From Brachionus koreanus (Eukaryota; Rotifera; Eurotatoria; Ploima; Brachionidae), in the NCBI GenBank assembly GCA_016987375.1, contig PJRA01000498.1:765405-785386 (forward strand): a stretch of DNA of 19,982 nt. Reading direction: 5' to 3'. The translations under genes and the position numbers were made by a program. Position 1 is the first letter of the stretch, and every line of letters starts with the position of its first letter. Below the pieces are notes generated by a model, which worked only from the letters and a program-made list of their open reading frames with translations, was not told the origin of the DNA and searched no databases. Below are positions 18,150 to 19,982 of this stretch, in pieces.

Positions 18150-19837
18150 CTTAAATGAACAAAAAAAAATTAGAATCCAATTGGCTCAAGAATTTAGATA
18201 AAATAAACAAATAAATATTGAAAATTTTGCTTACCAATTGTTTACTTGGAGTATTGTTAGGCCTGTGTCTTGGGCAAGTTGTTTCTTTTGCTCTTCGGAT
18301 GGATAGGGATGCTTTTTTATTTGAAAAAAAAATAAAAAAGAAATTAAACATAAATCATTTATTTCGTTATGTTTTGTTTATCAGTCTTAATTACAGTCAT
18401 TAAACTTATAAACAAAAAAAAAATGATTAATTGCATTTTTAGCAAGCGATTATCTATTCAGCTGTTGTTGAGTAACAACTGGTTTTAGTTTTTTTTTTTG
18501 TGTTAATCTAATTTTTTTTTTAAATGACAAAATTAAAGCTTACACTAAAGTGTTGAAATAGCCAAGCACGCATCATATTGGTAGCCACTTTGGGAAATAT
18601 GCCTCGTTTGCGCTGTCTTTTCTTGCTAGACGACGAGCTTTCTTCAAGTTCGTCGTCGCCCGATTGTTCATTAGAGCCAACACTGTTGTCCAATGCATCG
18701 CCTGTTTCACTATTGGTGTCAATGTTGCTGAATTGAGTCGGAGCAGAAGGCGCATTGGACGCTTGGCCGAGCACAGTCAGATCATTTGACTGAGAACTGG
18801 GACGAGTGCTTAGTTTTATTTGTGGCTCGTCCTGTTGAGACGAGTAGTCAGTGTAAACGCCGCCAGCCTGAAATGGCGTGCTGGCAAAGTATCCAGTGCT
18901 CTGAGCCGTATGGCTCTGTTGCTGAGTGAACGACTGACCTTGGTTCATGTAAGGCTGTTGATAGGCATTTTGATACGGCTGATACAAATGCTGCTGACTT
19001 GAATCGACGATCGGATACTGATAGGTCATGCTTTGGCTTAGGCTTGTCGGCGGTTGATGATGATGATGATCCGATTCGATTTTTAAGTTTGGTGTGTGCA
19101 ATAGATTTGAGTTTGAGAGCGATTGACGCAAACCGGTCGATGTTGAATTATTACTAGTCGGATAATCGAACGACTGGGTGTCGTTCAGCACGCTTGTGCC
19201 ACTTGTCGAATTGTTCTCTTCGAGGCTGAGCTCGTTGGGCATTTTTCCCTTTAGTCTGTCAATGTAGCGATCGCAAAAATCGTCGCACAGTTCGTGCACT
19301 TTTTCCAATTCCAACAAGTGAAATCGAAGAACTTGAATGGCCTGGATCATTAGGTTGTCCAGCTCCGGATTGGGCACATAATACGGATGCTCTTTGCGTA
19401 TTTGCTTAGAAAACTCGCTGAAGTCATCCTCTAGCGTTTGGCTGGTGCAAATGTCATCGCGTACGCGCGGATCCCTGGGTGTGCATGTTGCCAGCTCGCA
19501 CTTTTCCAACATTAGTGCCAGCAGCGAGAACAATGGGTGTCTTAAAAAAGCAAAAATAGATTAGTCCATGCAAATGAGTGTTTGTGTGTGTGAGGAAGAG
19601 AGGGAGGGTCGATTAGATCGTGATAATCGGTCATTAGCACGTCGATAATCGACATTGCCTTAAGATCCAAAAAAAATCAAATTACTTTAAGATAGCTTCT
19701 TTGTCGCGTTTCAATTGGGCTTCGTTGACCATTGTGGAATTAGTTGTATTGGACGCAACTAATTTTGATTTGGCTATCGATGTTGCTGCTAGTGCTGCCT
19801 TACTGCTATAAGTGTCACTTAGATACAAATTGTTCAT
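17411..19837 (-). CDS. MEIS/hth: Meis/Homothorax-class TALE homeobox transcription factor (4 exons visible, 654 aa)
   Basis: The coding sequence is complement(join(17411..18149, 18235..18311, 18544..19540, 19686..19837)), 1965 nt with matching phases. Meis proteins bind DNA with PBC (Exd/PBX) and HOX partners and drive PBC into the nucleus. Residues 43 to about 155 form the MEIS N-terminal (PBC-binding) domain: [30 protein letters not shown], then [34 protein letters not shown] and LKGKMP. The homeodomain, about 359-421, reads [37 protein letters not shown], then [19 protein letters not shown]. It has the TALE PYP insertion and Ile in WFIN. KVATN and GLTILQ mark it as Meis class, not Prep/PKNOX. 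A long Ser-, Ala-, His- and Asn-rich C-terminus ends QDIHAAS, like the QDIHAQ end of some Meis isoforms. At 654 residues it is longer than most Meis proteins, through low-complexity linkers. The ATG at 19837 follows an in-frame TAA directly, but an upstream exon could splice in, so the N-terminus is uncertain. M36 is an alternative start. Confidence 0.92.
18235..18311 (-). CDS. MEIS/hth: Meis exon 3 (central homeodomain, 77 nt)
   Basis: It encodes [18 protein letters not shown] then TILQVNN and two bases of the next Trp codon. The acceptor is AAAAAAG before CAT and the donor GTAAGC follows at 18234. The flanking introns are 232 nt and 85 nt. The residues are nearly identical to Meis homeodomains throughout animals. 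Confidence 0.93.
18544..19540 (-). CDS. MEIS/hth: Meis exon 2 (N-terminal domain, linker, homeodomain helix 1)
   Basis: The acceptor TTTTTTAAG is followed by one base completing Lys and then [16 protein letters not shown]. The exon covers most of the MEIS N-terminal domain, a long Ser/Thr/Gln/Tyr-rich linker with a short His run, an acidic [12 protein letters not shown] stretch and the start of the homeodomain to WLFQHFS. The donor is GTAAGC at 18543. Confidence 0.93.
19686..19837 (-). CDS. MEIS/hth: Meis exon 1 as visible (N-terminal, start uncertain)
   Basis: From the ATG at 19837 it encodes [13 protein letters not shown]..., an Ala/Ser/Thr-rich stretch, then [15 protein letters not shown], the conserved lead-in to the MEIS domain. 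The donor GTAATT at 19685 gives phase 2, matching exon 2. The preceding in-frame TAA marks either the 5'UTR or an intron end. Acceptor-like AGs occur just upstream (ATTCTAG) and within the exon (TATCTAAG before GTGAC-type sequence), so upstream coding exons outside the window remain possible. Confidence 0.75.
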
Positions 19838-19982
19838 TTACCACTAGAATTTTTTTCAATTCTAAAAATAAAAAAATAATCATAATAATAAAACAACGCT
19901 ATTACAATATTATAATAGATAAGAAATATATATATTTATACTATGAATAGCGGTTTATCAACCAGTTAGAATCGAGCATAAG

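Noticed and set aside
18218..18403. Plus-strand 61-codon frame across Meis exon 3
   Set aside because: It is antisense to the invariant homeodomain exon, and the reverse frame is fully explained.
19744..19950. Plus-strand 68-codon frame at the window end
   Set aside because: It is antisense to Meis exon 1, and its second half is a Lys/Ile/Tyr low-complexity translation of A/T runs.

Overview
This is a stretch of animal (metazoan) nuclear DNA, not bacterial. It is very AT-rich, with spliced genes, GT-AG introns and orthologues of three animal genes. The base composition, introns of about 50 nt beside introns of nearly 2 kb, and short intergenic distances suggest a compact invertebrate genome such as a rotifer, flatworm or similar. 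The sequence alone does not fix the phylum.

Layout. (1) 1-1812: AT-rich DNA without a recognisable exon, probably the intron before the last VPS13B exon. It holds a long hairpin-type inverted repeat (1120-1332) and a short dispersed repeat that looks like a retrotransposon tail (396-439). (2) 1813-7170, + strand: one 5.36 kb exon encoding the C-terminal 1785 residues of a VPS13B (COH1)-type bridge-like lipid-transfer protein, with six VAB-type repeats, the conserved ATG-C-like segment and the C-terminal end. (3) 7342-13255, + strand, starting only 171 bp after the VPS13B stop: a complete VPS33A gene. I assembled it as eight exons whose phases all match, giving a 632-residue Sec1/Munc18-family protein of the HOPS/CORVET tethering complexes. 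Its two large introns each carry a minus-strand, coding-like remnant (8432-8690 and 10984-11526). (4) 13256-17410: about 4.1 kb of convergent intergenic DNA. A more complex part, roughly 14.05-15.65 kb, contains clustered TGATTGAT-type PBX/HOX/MEIS-like sites. (5) 17411-19837, - strand: a Meis/Homothorax/UNC-62-class TALE homeobox gene in four exons (654 residues from the first visible ATG). It has the MEIS N-terminal domain, the TALE homeodomain and a GC-rich, Ser/Ala/His-rich C-terminal exon. Its N-terminus may continue beyond the window.

Functionally, VPS13B and VPS33A both act in endolysosomal and Golgi membrane traffic. Their tight head-to-tail placement, with a splice-acceptor-like site 4 nt before the VPS33A start codon, raises the possibility of co-transcription or trans-splicing. 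The Meis gene is unrelated to them and converges on VPS33A. The sites downstream of it are a candidate cis-regulatory module. No RNA genes, CRISPR arrays or intact transposase genes were seen.
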